A stretch of 64,000 nt of DNA, from positions 43,501 to 107,500 of the forward strand of contig CAJNDS010002851.1 in the NCBI GenBank assembly GCA_905221605.1, read 5' to 3'. A program made the translations under genes and the position numbers. The stretch comes from Symbiodinium natans (lineage: Eukaryota; Sar; Dinophyceae; Suessiales; Symbiodiniaceae). Positions within the stretch are counted from its first letter, which is position 1. Each line of letters opens with the position of its first letter. A model generated the notes under the pieces. That model made no database searches. It was given only the letters and a program-made list of their open reading frames with translations, and was not told the origin of the DNA. This document shows, piece after piece, positions 43,904-54,634 of the stretch.

Positions 43904-43948
43904 TATATATATATATATATACATATATATAGATAGATAGATAGATAT
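43904..43948. repeat. TA/GATA microsatellite
   Basis: ATAT run followed by TAGATAGATAGATAGATA. Confidence 0.85.
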
Positions 43949-44119
43949 CTCTAGACTTGGATGTATGCACTACAATTCTTCTTGTTAGTGTTTTAAAATT
44001 ATCTATGTATATAACCGCATATACATATGTATAGTCTCATATTCATTTATCTATGTATATGAGCGAATAGAATCGCCTTGGGATATGGTGATAGCGATGG
44101 GTGGCCGAGACCCTGCGAC

Positions 44120-44192
44120 CTCCCAGGCCCTCCCCAGCCTTGGTCCCGCGCCCCTCGGAGAGGATCTGGGGCGGCACACCAGTCAAGACTTC
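44120..44192 (-). CDS. Unassigned exon
   Basis: The minus strand reads EVLTGVPPQILSEGRGTKAG after acceptor CCTAG|GAA. The donor is uncertain (GGGAG|GTCGCA is the best choice). The plus strand is also open, so confidence is modest. Confidence 0.4.
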
Positions 44193-44324
44193 CTAGGTTG
44201 CGGTTTACGTCCAAAAAATGTAGGGTTTATAGGGTTTAGGGGCATAGAGTTTTGGGTTTTGGGGTATAGGGTTTCGAGTTAGAGGTTGAGGGTTTTGGGT
44301 GCCCATAAACGCAATAGGGACAAC

Positions 44325-44398
44325 TGTTTCCAAGCCTGCCTAGCTTCCCGGACCACTGCAGCCACCGATTTGCTGATTTCCTCCAGCGCCTGACGTGC
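44325..44398 (-). CDS. Unassigned helical exon
   Basis: The minus strand reads ARQALEEISKSVAAVVREAR then QAWK, a strongly helical coding pattern. The acceptor is CTCCAG|GCA and the likely donor is AACA|GTTGTC. Confidence 0.5.
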
Positions 44399-44827
44399 CT
44401 GGAGCTGGGTAGAAGGGCCCCAAAACCCTGAGCCTTACACTGTAAACCAGAAGACCTGAACCCCGGAATAGGGTAGAGGGTGTAAGGGCGGGGGTTTGGG
44501 AGCTTGTATAGAGGTCTAGCTAAACCCAGCCCTAAACTCGAGCCTGGAAATATGCGGAGCGACTGGGAGGCTGTCCGGGTGTTGGCATATTTTCAGCATC
44601 TGTGGGTTGAAGTGGGCTGCACCCCAGGGTGTCTGTAATGGGGTTTTGGGGCTTCTCATGGGGTTTGTAGAGGTGTAGGAGTTTCGGGTTTAGGGGTCCA
44701 GAGGGGCAGAAGGAGGGGTTTAGGGTCTGCCTGCACCCCGCACGCATCAACTTAGTCAGGCCCAAAGTGTGAATCAACGAGAGTATTTAGGGGTGCTAAG
44801 CAGGCTACAGAATTTGGGATTTGGAGG

Positions 44828-44928
44828 TTGGGATGCTTTTTCCTTGTACTCACAGTCCTTAGTAGGAATTCTAATGGGGGTACGAGAATCCCTATTAACG
44901 ACTGTTGGTATAAGGGGGAACATCCCAA
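44828..44928. mobile_element. MITE family 1 copy
   Basis: 101 bp, ends TTGGGATG...CATCCCAA, flanks TTTGGAGG and TTTAGAGG (7 of 8 identical). Confidence 0.8.
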
Positions 44929-45879
44929 TTTAGAGGCAAAGCGCTGAGACCTGCAGATTTAGGATCATGGGTCCAGAGTTCGGGGACCACGGTCAGGCGT
45001 TCCTGCACCTCTCGCCATGAGCACCATAAAGCACGCTGTTAAGAGTCAAGCTAACCCTAAACTCCCGAAACCCAGATGAAGCCCACTACCGATACATGCC
45101 TAAGTCTCCAAAATACGAGAAGCAAAGAACAATCAAGACCTGTACCTCGTGGGCGTCAGGGGCCTTAAGCGCTCGACATAAAGAACGCATTCCGTGCAGG
45201 CCTAAGAACCCCACAGCCCAGATCCATACCCCCCCCCCCCCAAAAAAAAAAACATAACAACAATGTTAAACAGATGATGTAGTAACAGTAATAATACTAA
45301 ATAATGAATAATAAATGAAGACATGATAAAGGAGGAGGGCTTGACGGGGGGCCTCAGACTTGGTCGTGCCAGCGGCGGCCGAAGGCTGCGGCTCTAAGAG
45401 GTGCTGCCTCGGCAGGTGAGGTTGTGTGTGTGAGGGCTTATAAACAAGACAGCAACAGTTTTAAGGAGTTTTATAAAGGTTTATGTGGGATTGTAAGTGC
45501 TTCTAAAGATTGTTTGTTAAATACAGGTTTATATGGGTTTAGGGTCTATAAAGGCTTAAGAAGGTCTGTCAAGGCTTATAGGGGGTACCCCCTCCAGCGC
45601 CCCCTCCAAACGTGCAACGTTGAGTTTTCTCTAGATGCTCAGGAATATGGCCACAGTACCTCATGGTCATGGGCAAGCAAATGCTGCCCCAAACCTCGAA
45701 CCCTAAATTGAACTTTGGCTTGAGAAGCCGCAGCAAACGCAGCCAACTTTGAAAGTGCTGAGGCATCGCCACAAAGCGTTCTGCCGTACCCCGTAGAGTG
45801 GTTGAGCGATTATGCCTAAGGGCTGGCGACCTCAAAGCTGGCCAAAAACCTGAAACCATAAGTCCGGAACAGGGAGGCT

Positions 45880-45941
45880 ACTTAATCAGAGAACCTTGAA
45901 GCAACAAAAGGGACATGGGTACCACTGGGCTACCGAGAGGG
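45880..45941. mobile_element. MITE family 3 fragment
   Basis: Only the right half (GAACCTTGAAGCAACAAAAGGG...GGGTACCACTGGGCTAC) is present, with a short left stub. Confidence 0.55.
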
Positions 45942-46488
45942 TTGTAGGGTATGGGAAGGACTATACTCCCCCTAGAACCTTAATTAAAAAAATTGTTTAA
46001 CACCCTCTTGGGTTTTATATAAACAGAACTAAAAAACACTTCCCGAGGGGGATATATAGAGGAGAAGGGTGAGACTGGCCTGGACATGCGCCCTCGTCGC
46101 AAGCAGAAGGACTGTGTGCCGAACGCCTGCGGAAGGGAGTCGTCTTTGAGAGCCCCAAAAAAAAGGCAAACTAGGGGCTTGGGATTGAGGGTTTAGGGCC
46201 AGGGCTATCGGGGAGGGTTTAGGGTTTAGGGCTTCGGGTTTAGGGCTATTGGGGGCTATATAGTTCACGATCCTCTCGTCACGATTGAAGCCCCCCCCAA
46301 CTTCCGGAGAAAAACAAAACTGAAGCCTTCAACTTAGGGGCTGTTTGAAGGTTTACAGTTTAGGGTTTTGAAGTTTCCAGGGTTCTTAGTCTTCGGGGTT
46401 TCTGGGTTCCAACGTCGGAAACCCTAAACCCTAACCCTAAACCCTAAACCCTAGACCCTTGGCGGTGTTATGGTTCGGAGTTGCCCAC

Positions 46489-46527
46489 CTCCACGGCAGC
46501 GCTTGCCGCGGTGGCTCTGGCCAGGGC
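46489..46527 (-). CDS. Short unassigned exon
   Basis: This 39-nt island, acceptor GACAAG|GCC and donor GTGGAG|GTGGGC, reads ALARATAASAAVE in phase 0. CCCTAAA repeats lie on its left and TTTAGGG repeats follow at 46590 on its right. Confidence 0.4.
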
Positions 46528-47134
46528 CTTGTCCACCGAAACGCGCGAGCTTGAGGGTCACTTCTACAGAAGTCGACTGAAAATTCGATTTGGGTTTAGG
46601 GTTTAGGGTTTCGGGTTGAGGGCTTAGGGTTTAGGGTTTAGGTTTAGGGTTTTAGGGTTTAGGGTTTAGCATTTAGGGTTTAGCGTTTAGGGTTTAGGGT
46701 TTATGGCTTAGGGCTTGGGTTTAGGGTTATAGGGTTTAGGGCAGGCTTTAGTTTAGGGTCTCGGGTTTCGGCATTCGTGTTTAGGCAGATACACGAGGGA
46801 GAGGGGGAGGCAGGGGCGGGGGGGGGGGGGGGGGGGGGGACTCCCGATACGGAGTCGATCGATGAACCCTTCACCATAAACAAAACCCTACAGGATACAC
46901 CCCTAAGCTCTACAAGGCAACGTAAACCCAACGGCTTGGCCCTACTGAATATTGTTTGCCCTAACACCCCAAGCCCCTTGAAGTCATTTCTACAGAAGTC
47001 GACTGAGGTTTTTTGTTTGTGCAAGGCGAGTCTAGAAATAAGAGCCTTGGTCAGAGCTCGTACGAAGGGCCTTAACCATAGCAGCAATGGCATAGCAAAA
47101 CGACTCAGAAATCTAACATGAATAACAATGAAAT

Positions 47135-47136
47135 CT

Positions 47137-47231
<95 letters not shown>

Positions 47232-47471
47232 GTACTACGAGTACTACTAGTGCTACTAGTACTACTAGTACTACTAGTACTACTAGTACTACTAGTACTA
47301 CTAGTACTACTAGTACTACTAGTACTACTAGTACTACTAGTACTACTAGTACTACTAGTACTACTAGTACTAGTACTAGTAGTGCTAGTAGTGCTAGTAG
47401 TGCTACTAGTACTACTAGTACTACTAGTACTACCAGTACTACTAGTACTACTAGTACTACTAGTACTACTG

Positions 47472-47550
<79 letters not shown>

Positions 47551-47590
47551 GACGGCGACGACGACGACTACTACCACTACTACTACTAGA
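47135..47590. repeat. Long ACT trinucleotide repeat
   Basis: About 450 bp of CTA/ACT units with internal higher-order blocks (CTAGTACTA). It gives poly-Leu and poly-Val frames on opposite strands; these are repeat artefacts. A TA repeat follows at 47717-47740. Confidence 0.95.
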
Positions 47591-47714
47591 ATAATTATAA
47601 TCATAATAATCATAATAATAATAAGAAGAATGATAATAACAATCAACATTATTGTTATTATTAACGTGTTCTTATTTATTTACTAGAAAAACTATGTGTA
47701 TCACACACGCATAC

Positions 47715-47740
<26 letters not shown>

Positions 47741-47745
<5 letters not shown>

Positions 47746-47809
47746 CATATTCGCTGCCTGCTCGGACTCGTCATCTAGCCACGGCTTCTTCGTCTCCCAC
47801 TGCTCCGGC
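47741..47809 (-). CDS. Unassigned exon
   Basis: The minus strand reads PEQWETKKPWLDDESEQAAN, with acceptor CTAG|G. The donor would lie at the edge of a TA microsatellite (CT|GTATAT). The composition is clearly coding-like but the family is unknown. Confidence 0.5.
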
Positions 47810-48019
47810 CTAGTGCTTTGGATCTTGCAGGGGGACGGAGGGGGGGAGGGGGCGGGGGGATTGGAGTAGAAGGTTCTCAGAGCTTTGGCAGGGTTTTGGG
47901 TTCAGTGTTTAGGGAATAGGGGTTGGGGCTTAGAGGTCGGGTTTGGGGGATCAGGTTTAAGGGTGAGGTTCTTTGAGGCTGCAGAGACGTTTAGAGCTTT
48001 CAGGGCTTATAGAGGGAGT

Positions 48020-48049
<30 letters not shown>
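48020..48049. repeat. 30-base G run
   Basis: An uninterrupted run of about 30 G. It may form quadruplex structure, and its length is prone to sequencing error. Confidence 0.85.
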
Positions 48050-48051
<2 letters not shown>

Positions 48052-48248
48052 TCCTAAACCTAAACCCCAAATCCCAAAACAGGTCAAAACCAAAACAAAA
48101 GGTCAGGGTTCGGGTGTAAGGGTTCCCCAGGAACCTTAACCCAAATAAGCCTGACCCCAAAACCCAAACCCAAACAGGCCGAAGCCCTAAACTTGGTTCA
48201 GGGTTTGGGGTCTACTAGGGTTTAAGTTGGTCTCAAGGATACTCCGAC

Positions 48249-48304
48249 TTCAGAGAACGACTGCCCCTTGTCAATGCCTCCGGGGAACATGCACAGCTTG
48301 AAGC
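48249..48304 (-). CDS. Unassigned exon
   Basis: This 56-nt exon, acceptor TAGAG|GC and donor CTGAA|GTCGGA, reads FKLCMFPGGIDKGQSFSE on the minus strand. The product is unknown. Confidence 0.5.
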
Positions 48305-49064
48305 CTCTAAATCCTAAACCCTAAACCCTAAACCCTGGAAGTTGTAAGGGTTGAGGGTTCAGGGCTCGGAGTCCTGAGCTCCAAGACACTCTGGCCCTCC
48401 ACATGAAGACACTCAGACATTCAGAAGGCCGGTGGACTCTTTGTCGGCTACCTCTGTACGTTAAAAAGGCCCCCTAGATACCCGAATAAGAACCCCCCCC
48501 TACAAAACAGAAGCCCTACGTAAAGAGACCACCAACCAATATAACTCAGACACTACAAGACCCCAAGATCCCAAGGCCCTGCGAATAGCTCAAGAGCCCC
48601 ACGCCCCTAAACCCTCAACCCCTATCATTCAAGCAGGTTCGGCCTCTTTGTGCCGTCCATGCAGTGGCAGTGCTTGGTGCAACACCCTGGCGGCACCGCC
48701 GGAGGGTGGCCTCGCGGCCCGAGAAGCTCTCACACCATGGAAACTTCGTATAGGGTTTAGGGTGAATCTTGGTTAGACTTTAGAATGAAACCCTCAACCC
48801 TACCGCCCTTGGGACAAGAATCATACCTACCACTACCAAAAGGGGTAGGACCCAAGGGTGATTTTGGGGTTCAGGTCGGGTGGATGTCAGGTTTCGGGTG
48901 CAGGGCTTGTAGGGTTCAGGGGCAGAGCTTAGGGCTTCGGGCTTAGGGTATTTAGGACGATCGAGTATTCTCGGAAAGCCTCTCCCCACCGACTCCCGCA
49001 AAGTCGATAAACCCCCCTGATCGGGCGCTTCCCACGGCTTAAGCAATCAAGCTCTAAAGCTTAC

Positions 49065-49142
49065 CATGGTCGTGATGCCGCGTGAATGGCCAGCGAAGCG
49101 ATGGATGCGACCAGGCCCAAGGTTTAGCTCGTGCTTGAACCC
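49065..49142 (-). CDS. Unassigned exon
   Basis: This 78-nt exon, acceptor TTCAG|GGG and consensus donor CATG|GTAAGC, is phase 0 at both ends. It contains GFKHELNLGPGRIHRFAGHS. The family is not recognised. Confidence 0.55.
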
Positions 49143-49692
49143 CTGAACCCTGAGACCCTAACCCCCCAACACTCCCATAAACCCAGAACCCTACAACGCC
49201 TGGAACCCTAAGACCCAAACACTCCGATGAACCTAGAACCCTACAAAGCCTCAAGTCACTTCGAGGCCTGGTGGATAGCCCGACTCGTCCCTGGGCCATG
49301 CAGCGATCCTCAGCACCAGGCAGCTTCCGAGCTGATTCTGGGCTATTTGGGGTAATTCAAATGTTAGGGTTCAGGGTCACTCAGGGTCAATTTGGGTTTG
49401 GGGTCAGGGCGTAGGTCCTGGCCGAGGGGTTGAGGATTTTGAGCTTGCAGTGTATTTCGTGCGCTTCAGACGAGGGCTTTGGGAAAGTAGCACAAGACAA
49501 CACGAGCAGCAGCCCCAAAACCCGAAACCCGAGATTCCCATGTAACCCTAAAACCCTAGAAGCCCGAAGCCCCAGCCTTAAACCCTAAACCCTAGATTCC
49601 TAAAGAAACCTAAAACCCCTAAAGCCCCAAACAAAAAATGGCCCTTACATCATGCCAAGTTCAGCAGAGAGTCAGGTCCTCCGGCTGCCTAC

Positions 49693-49732
49693 CCACGACG
49701 ATACCGTGACGCCGGCGTGGCTCCAGCATGTC
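49693..49732 (-). CDS. Short unassigned exon
   Basis: This 40-nt island, acceptor TTGCAG|GAC and donor GTGG|GTAGGC, reads DMLEPRRRHGIVV on the minus strand. The product is unknown. Confidence 0.45.
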
Positions 49733-50113
49733 CTGCAAGCGGCAGGCCCCCCCGAAGTCTGGCTTTGGGGGGGGGGGGGGGGGTTTTTGGGAGTCTGAGG
49801 TCTCTACAAAAGTTTAGGGGGCGGGGTTCAGGCTTTGGGGCTCTTTGGGGGCTTTTTTGGGCTTTAGGAGGGTTTTGTTGGGGGTAGAGTCGGCGTGTCC
49901 TCCCAGTTCTCCCAAGACCTGCGGACAAGGCTCTTCCCACTCTTCCGGAAAGATTGGGTTTAGCGTTTGGAGTAACTTAGGGACTTTGGGTTTAAGGTTT
50001 AGGGTTTCAGGTTATATATAAATATAAATATAAACATATATATATATACATATACATACTTATTTATTTATTTATTTATATTTTTTAAATTTATTTAATT
50101 ATTTATGATGATA

Positions 50114-50293
50114 TTAACTTAAGATTCCCATGAAGAAGCCCTGCCTGGACTCCAGGACGGGATTGGCGACCGGGACTTCGCTTTGCTTCCCACCTCCCTC
50201 GTCGCCATCTGCTTCCTCGTCATCATCGTCGTCGTCGTAGGCAGACAGCAGGGACCCAACCGTCTTGCTCTTGACCTCCGCCGGAGGCTTCAC
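50114..50293 (-). CDS. Acidic C-terminal exon with stop, unidentified gene
   Basis: This 180-nt exon, acceptor GCTCAG|GTG, contains KTVGSLLSAYDDDDDDEEAD, a Gly-rich stretch and GFFMGILS, then TAA. A LLSAYDDDD-type acidic tail occurs in several RNA-processing factors, but I cannot name the gene. The intron before it is 209 bp, half of it a MITE-like insert (50361-50464). Confidence 0.7.
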   Translation of the reverse strand: MKPPAEVKSKTVGSLLSAYDDDDDDEEADGDEGGGKQSEVPVANPVLESRQGFFMGILS

Positions 50294-50360
50294 CTGAGCA
50301 GCACCCGAACACGGAAAGAAAGTTGCAGCCAAGACGCTTCTGGCCCTGGAACCCTAGCGT

Positions 50361-50464
50361 TTGAGATGTTCCCCGTTATACTAACGGTCCTGAATAGGGA
50401 TTCTAATAGGGCACTATACTATAATCTCTCTGAAGGACTGTTAATATAAGGCGGAACATCCCAA
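50361..50464. mobile_element. MITE family 1, copy inside a short intron
   Basis: This 104-bp element has imperfect terminal inverted repeats of about 30 bp (TTGAGATGTTCC... / ...GGAACATCCCAA) and an exact 8-bp target duplication CCTAGCGT (50353-50360, 50465-50472). It makes up half of a 209-bp intron. An 8-bp duplication suggests hAT-type mobilisation (inference). Confidence 0.85.
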
Positions 50465-50502
50465 CCTAGCGTCATCCTGAACCTCCGAACTCTAGAGCTC
50501 GC

Positions 50503-50650
50503 CTCCACAGCGGCATCTGCGCGATCCGCTTTGGCCACCGTCGACTTCGCCTGGACGACCCCCGCGGGCGCGCGAGGCGCGCTCGCGGGCGCTTGGGCAG
50601 CCGGCGTCGGCTGCTCCGCAGCCGGGGAGGGCTGCGCAGCTGCGATGATC
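50503..50650 (-). CDS. Ala/Pro-rich exon of an unidentified gene
   Basis: This 148-nt exon, acceptor CTCAG|GATC and GC donor GTGGAG|GCGAGC, encodes a low-complexity Ala/Pro linker (AAAQPSPAAEQPTPAAQAPA) followed by KSTVAKADRADAAVE. It ends in phase 0 and joins the next exon without a frame break. No domain is recognised. Confidence 0.65.
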
Positions 50651-50819
50651 CTGAGCACTGCCAGTATTTAGCCTTTGTTGTATTCGTATTTGGGTCTATC
50701 TTGTTCAAGTGTGTTCGGAATGATTACAGCTACCATCCTGCTAAGGCTTACGATAGTGTTTAGCACTTTTCGGTGTTCAGGAAATACTTCGCCTCTAAAA
50801 CTTGTGCCTAAGGAACAAA

Positions 50820-51030
50820 GCACTTGCACTCACCAGAACCATCATTAAGGAAGAACAAAGCATGTTCAACAACCTGCGACTTCCACAGCGAGCATCGAGG
50901 AGGGCACGCTTTGGGCCACGACGGGAAAGGAGCCTTGTGCCGCCACCTGGAACACTTGGGGGACATTGGCCGCAAACATGCCGCCCTGCACCACGAGCCT
51001 TCGATGCTCTGCGGGCTGTGTTGAGGGTTT
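50820..51030. other. GC-rich island open on both strands
   Basis: Plus reads a Cys/His-rich frame (KACSTTCDFHSEHRGG...). Minus reads a hydrophobic frame (RRLVVQGGMFAANVPQVFQV) with somewhat more GC at third positions. It is probably an exon of the gene ending at 50114, but strand and boundaries cannot be fixed by eye. Confidence 0.35.
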
Positions 51031-52080
51031 CGGTTTGAATGGCCGCCAAAAAGCTTAATACGGAATATATACCTGCAACTATGCAGGATTTGGGGCCAAC
51101 TCATAACTATGAAACGATCCTTGGTTACTGAAGAGCTAGCCTGAGCTACATCGGGTTGCTGGTTCTGAACTAAAGTATCTCCCTGAAGTATGGGTGTTAT
51201 TGGATGTCTGGTCATGGGAGCCATGCTCAACTTCTCTTCCAGACAAGGCTCAGGGCTCAAAGATCATAAGCAATGGAAGATCTCAAGGGTTTAGGGTTCA
51301 GGGATTCCTAACCGCCCTCCCCCCCCGGAACCCCTCCAAGAACCTCTCAACCACTTAAGCCTAAACCCCAAAAAGCCAACAACCTCTTCGCCCGAAATCC
51401 CTAAACTCTCAACCCAACAGCCCTACTCCCAGCAATCAATCTCGTTTAACCCCTAACTCTAACAATCCTACTCCCAGCAATCTCTTCATCCTCAGAAAGA
51501 CCAAGCCCCCCCGACTTCCACCATGCAAGGAGCATGGGCCCAGCTGCGAACCCGAGGTTGCCAGGAGTTATCCCCATGGCGACCTTATAGGGGAGGGTTC
51601 AGGCATTAGGGTTAAGAGTTTAGGGTTTTAAAAGGGTTCAGGGGTTAGGAGTTAGAGGTTTCATTACATGGGGTTTTTAGGGCTATGGAATGGAAACGTG
51701 TCTGACGGAGGGTACGTGTTGTCCCAACTAGTGCACAAAGCGGAAGCTTCATCCCAATCAGCCACTGAAGCCTCAAAAATCCAAACCCTGGCCCTACATC
51801 GCCACCAGGTTGGTCCTTGAGGCTCCGAGCTAATGGCCCTAACATACGGTCCGACTGAATTCCAGCAGACAACATCTTATATTTCTAGGGCCCATCTCGA
51901 CCATGAAGTACCTTTGAAGACAAGAGGGGGCCCCCAACTTAGGGGGCAAACGTCACATTCAGCCCGGCTGCATTCGTGGGCTGCGCCGGTATCTGAAAGC
52001 TGCCAGAAGCCAGGGAGCATCCCCCAAGGCAGGTGCTGCCACAAGGCTGCGCAAGTGCAGACTCCAGGGAGGAGTTACCT

Positions 52081-52142
52081 TTGTGTGTCTCTGTGTCTCT
52101 GTGTCTCTGTGTCTCTGTGTCTCTGTGTCTCTGTGTCTCTGC
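52081..52142. repeat. TGTGTCTC minisatellite
   Basis: About seven tandem units of the 8-bp TGTGTCTC. Confidence 0.92.
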
Positions 52143-52790
52143 GTGTGTGGGGGGACTTGTTTGGGAGTGGTTTTCTCAGGCTTAGACCGTACCATAGGGT
52201 CTCTCACCTCCCAAATCCCAAGCCAAGGGGGCGAGGGCGTGCAAGGAAGTTAGGGGTCTGCAAAAAAAAGGAAAACATGCTTCGCGAAGCGCCCGAGGGA
52301 CAGCCTGGACCAGTAACAACACCAGCCTTGGCCGAGAAAAAAACAGCAACAACAACCCCTAAACCGTAAACCCTAAACCCTAAACCCTAAACCCTAAACC
52401 CTAAACCCTAAACCCTAAACCCTAAACCCTAAACGAACCAGGGCCTATCGATGTTGAGAAGGCTACCTACGCATGCCCGGGAATTAAAAACAAAAGCCCT
52501 GACCTACAACAAGCCGTCGGCTCTGGAGTTTGGGGTCGAGGGCATCAGGTTGCGTTTCAGGGGCCAGGGTTTGAGCCACGCAGGGGACCCTAAATCCTAA
52601 AACCCTAAACCCCTCAACCCTAATGAAGCCCTGAACCCTAGACATCCCACCAAACACGCTGAGAACCAACACGAAAACATGTAATAACCCTTGGTATGTT
52701 CAAGGGAGCGTGAAAGAAGTTCACTATACTCTAGAGTCTAGAGCGTCAAAGAAGCAAAAACAAACTTAAACCCACAAACCCAAAACTACA

Positions 52791-52861
52791 ACCTGAATAG
52801 GGATTCTACGAGGGGTACTATAATCCCTACTAAGGACTTTTAGCATACGGGGGAGCATCCT
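52791..52861. mobile_element. MITE family 1 fragment
   Basis: The right part of the family is recognisable (AATAGGGATTCTA...GGACTTTTAGCATA...GAGCATCC). The left terminus is missing. Confidence 0.5.
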
Positions 52862-52897
52862 AAACCCCTAAACCCTAAACCCTAAACCCCACTGAAG

Positions 52898-52987
52898 GAG
52901 ATAGCACCGGGTGGCATTGAGCTGCTGGCCTTGCTGGAAGTGAAGGGCAGGTTGGAAAGGCTGAGCGCTCGCCTCTTCCAGATTGCA
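52898..52987 (+). CDS. Exon-like island on the plus strand
   Basis: This 90-nt island, acceptor CTGAAG|GAG and donor GCA|GTGTAG, is phase 0 at both ends and contains EIAPGGIELLALLEVKGRLE, a helix-like leucine-rich stretch. The minus strand has frames too but no AG|G-bounded one of equal quality. If real, it belongs to a plus-strand gene between two minus-strand genes. CCCTAAA lies on its left and TTTAGGG-type repeats on its right, as with minus-strand exons. Confidence 0.45.
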
Positions 52988-53099
52988 GTGTAGGGTTTCG
53001 GGCAAAATTTAGGTTTTAGGGGTTTTACAGGGTTTAGGGTTTAGGGTTTAGGGTTTAGGGTTTAGGGTTTCGGGCAAATGTAGGGCTCAGTAGGGCCTA

Positions 53100-54300
53100 G
53101 GATTTAAGGTAGTGGGGTACTAGGGCTTCGGGTTTTGGGGTGTAGGGCTACCGTATTCCACCCATGAAGGCCCCTATAGCAGTATCTACATTCGCTCCGC
53201 CACTTCCCTTCAAGCACCCTCAAGATTCGCGTGCAAACAAACCCACGGAAAAGATGCAGTTCGGGGGGCCAGAACTGCGTTAGGTGTGGGGTTGAGGGGG
53301 AGCAAGAGGTCTGAGCTTGGCGGTTTTAGGGCTTCGTGGTTCTACGGCTTGGCGGCTTCAGTTCCCTTGGGGATCCTGTAAACTGCAGAACCCTAAACCC
53401 TCATTCCCTAAACCCATGAACCGAAGGCCGGCCCTTGAACCTTAAAGCAGAACCCATAAGCTAGCCGCAGCACGTATGGTTTGCCCACACCCATTGGTTG
53501 CGCGTATGGTCTGCCCAGGGTTGTTTAGGGTTGAGGGTTTAAGGTTGAGGGTTTGGGGTTTAGGGTTGCTGTGCTCCAGTGGATTGAGGGTTTAGGGTTT
53601 AGGGGTTGTAGGTTTTAGGGTTTAGTAGGGTTAAGGTTTAGGGGTTGTAGGTTGTAGGGTTTAGGGTGGAGGGTTTTTTGGGTTTAGGGTTTAGGGGTTT
53701 TAGGGTTTAGCGGGTTTAGGGCTTAAGACTTTAGGGTTTAGGGTTTTTGTGATCCCAGCGCGCGGGGACACATCGCGTATGCGCACACTCGCGTCGCCAA
53801 CTCCGGAGTTCGAGTCATGAAGCTGCGTGTCCTGCCAAGCCCCCCGGAGTCCTGAACCCTCGGCAAGGGCGACGTCTTTGCATGTCGCCATGGGTCTGTA
53901 AAGCAATACCGCGGGCAAACCACAAGTACTGGCTGGCAAGCTTACTGGGGAAATGGAAATTCTGGCCTCTGCAATCCCTCATAGGGTTCTGCAGGGGTAC
54001 CCGGACTTCCCCCAACTTCCCGCCTTTCAAGAACAGGTAAAAGCAGGGTTCAGGGTTTAGGTTTTAGAGGGCAAAGAGCCCAAAACCCCGAGACCCTTCT
54101 AAGCCCGCAAAGTCCTACATCCGCAAAGCCCTGAACCCTGAACACTGAACCCTGAACCCTGAACCCTCAACCCTAAACCCTAAACCCTCAACCCTAAACC
54201 CGCAACGATGAGCCCTGTAAAGCCGGCGCCGGCCTGCGGGCAGGCCCAATGTCCTAACCCGCCAGGTTGCCAGGAACCGCCAGCTGCCATCGATAGACAT
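53100..54300. other. No assigned gene; telomere-like units and one GC-rich island
   Basis: Diverged TTTAGGG-like units (53520-53755) and a GC-rich island (53760-53990) open in several minus frames (for example YLWFARGIALQTHGDMQRRR). No AG|G-bounded exon could be fixed. Confidence 0.5.
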
Positions 54301-54306
54301 GGCCAC

Positions 54307-54634
54307 TGCCCCTCCCTTTGGCTACGGAGATATAGGGTTGAGGGGTAGGGTGGAGAGTTTCATTAAGGTTTAGGGTGTAGGGTAAAAGGTTTACTTAAAG
54401 GTTCACGGTACTTACTAACCAATTTTGACTGTACTTGTAACCCTACTTATAATACCCCTAAAAGGCCTTATAGGGGCTATCCCAATTAGAAGTATAGGGT
54501 TATAAGCCCAGTTATAAGTGGTTAGTAAGTACCATGAACCTCCAAGTGCCCCTCCCTTTGGCTACGGAGAGGGAAAAGGGTTGAGGGGTAGGGTTGAGAG
54601 TTTCATTAAGGTTTAGGGTGTGAGGGTAAAAGGT
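54307..54634. repeat. Direct duplication flanking MITE family 4
   Basis: About 85 bp starting TGCCCCTCCCTTTGGCTACG and ending GGGTAAAAGGT occurs at 54307-54390 and again at 54547-54634, one copy on each side of the inverted-repeat element. Confidence 0.8.
54399..54541. mobile_element. MITE family 4, single copy
   Basis: 143 bp with near-perfect inverted ends of 22 bp (one mismatch): AGGTTCACGGTACTTACTAA / TTAGTAAGTACCATGAACCT. It sits between two direct copies of flanking DNA. Confidence 0.75.

Noticed and set aside
47113-47649. Long poly-Val and poly-Leu open frames
   Set aside because: They are translations of the ACT repeat on both strands.
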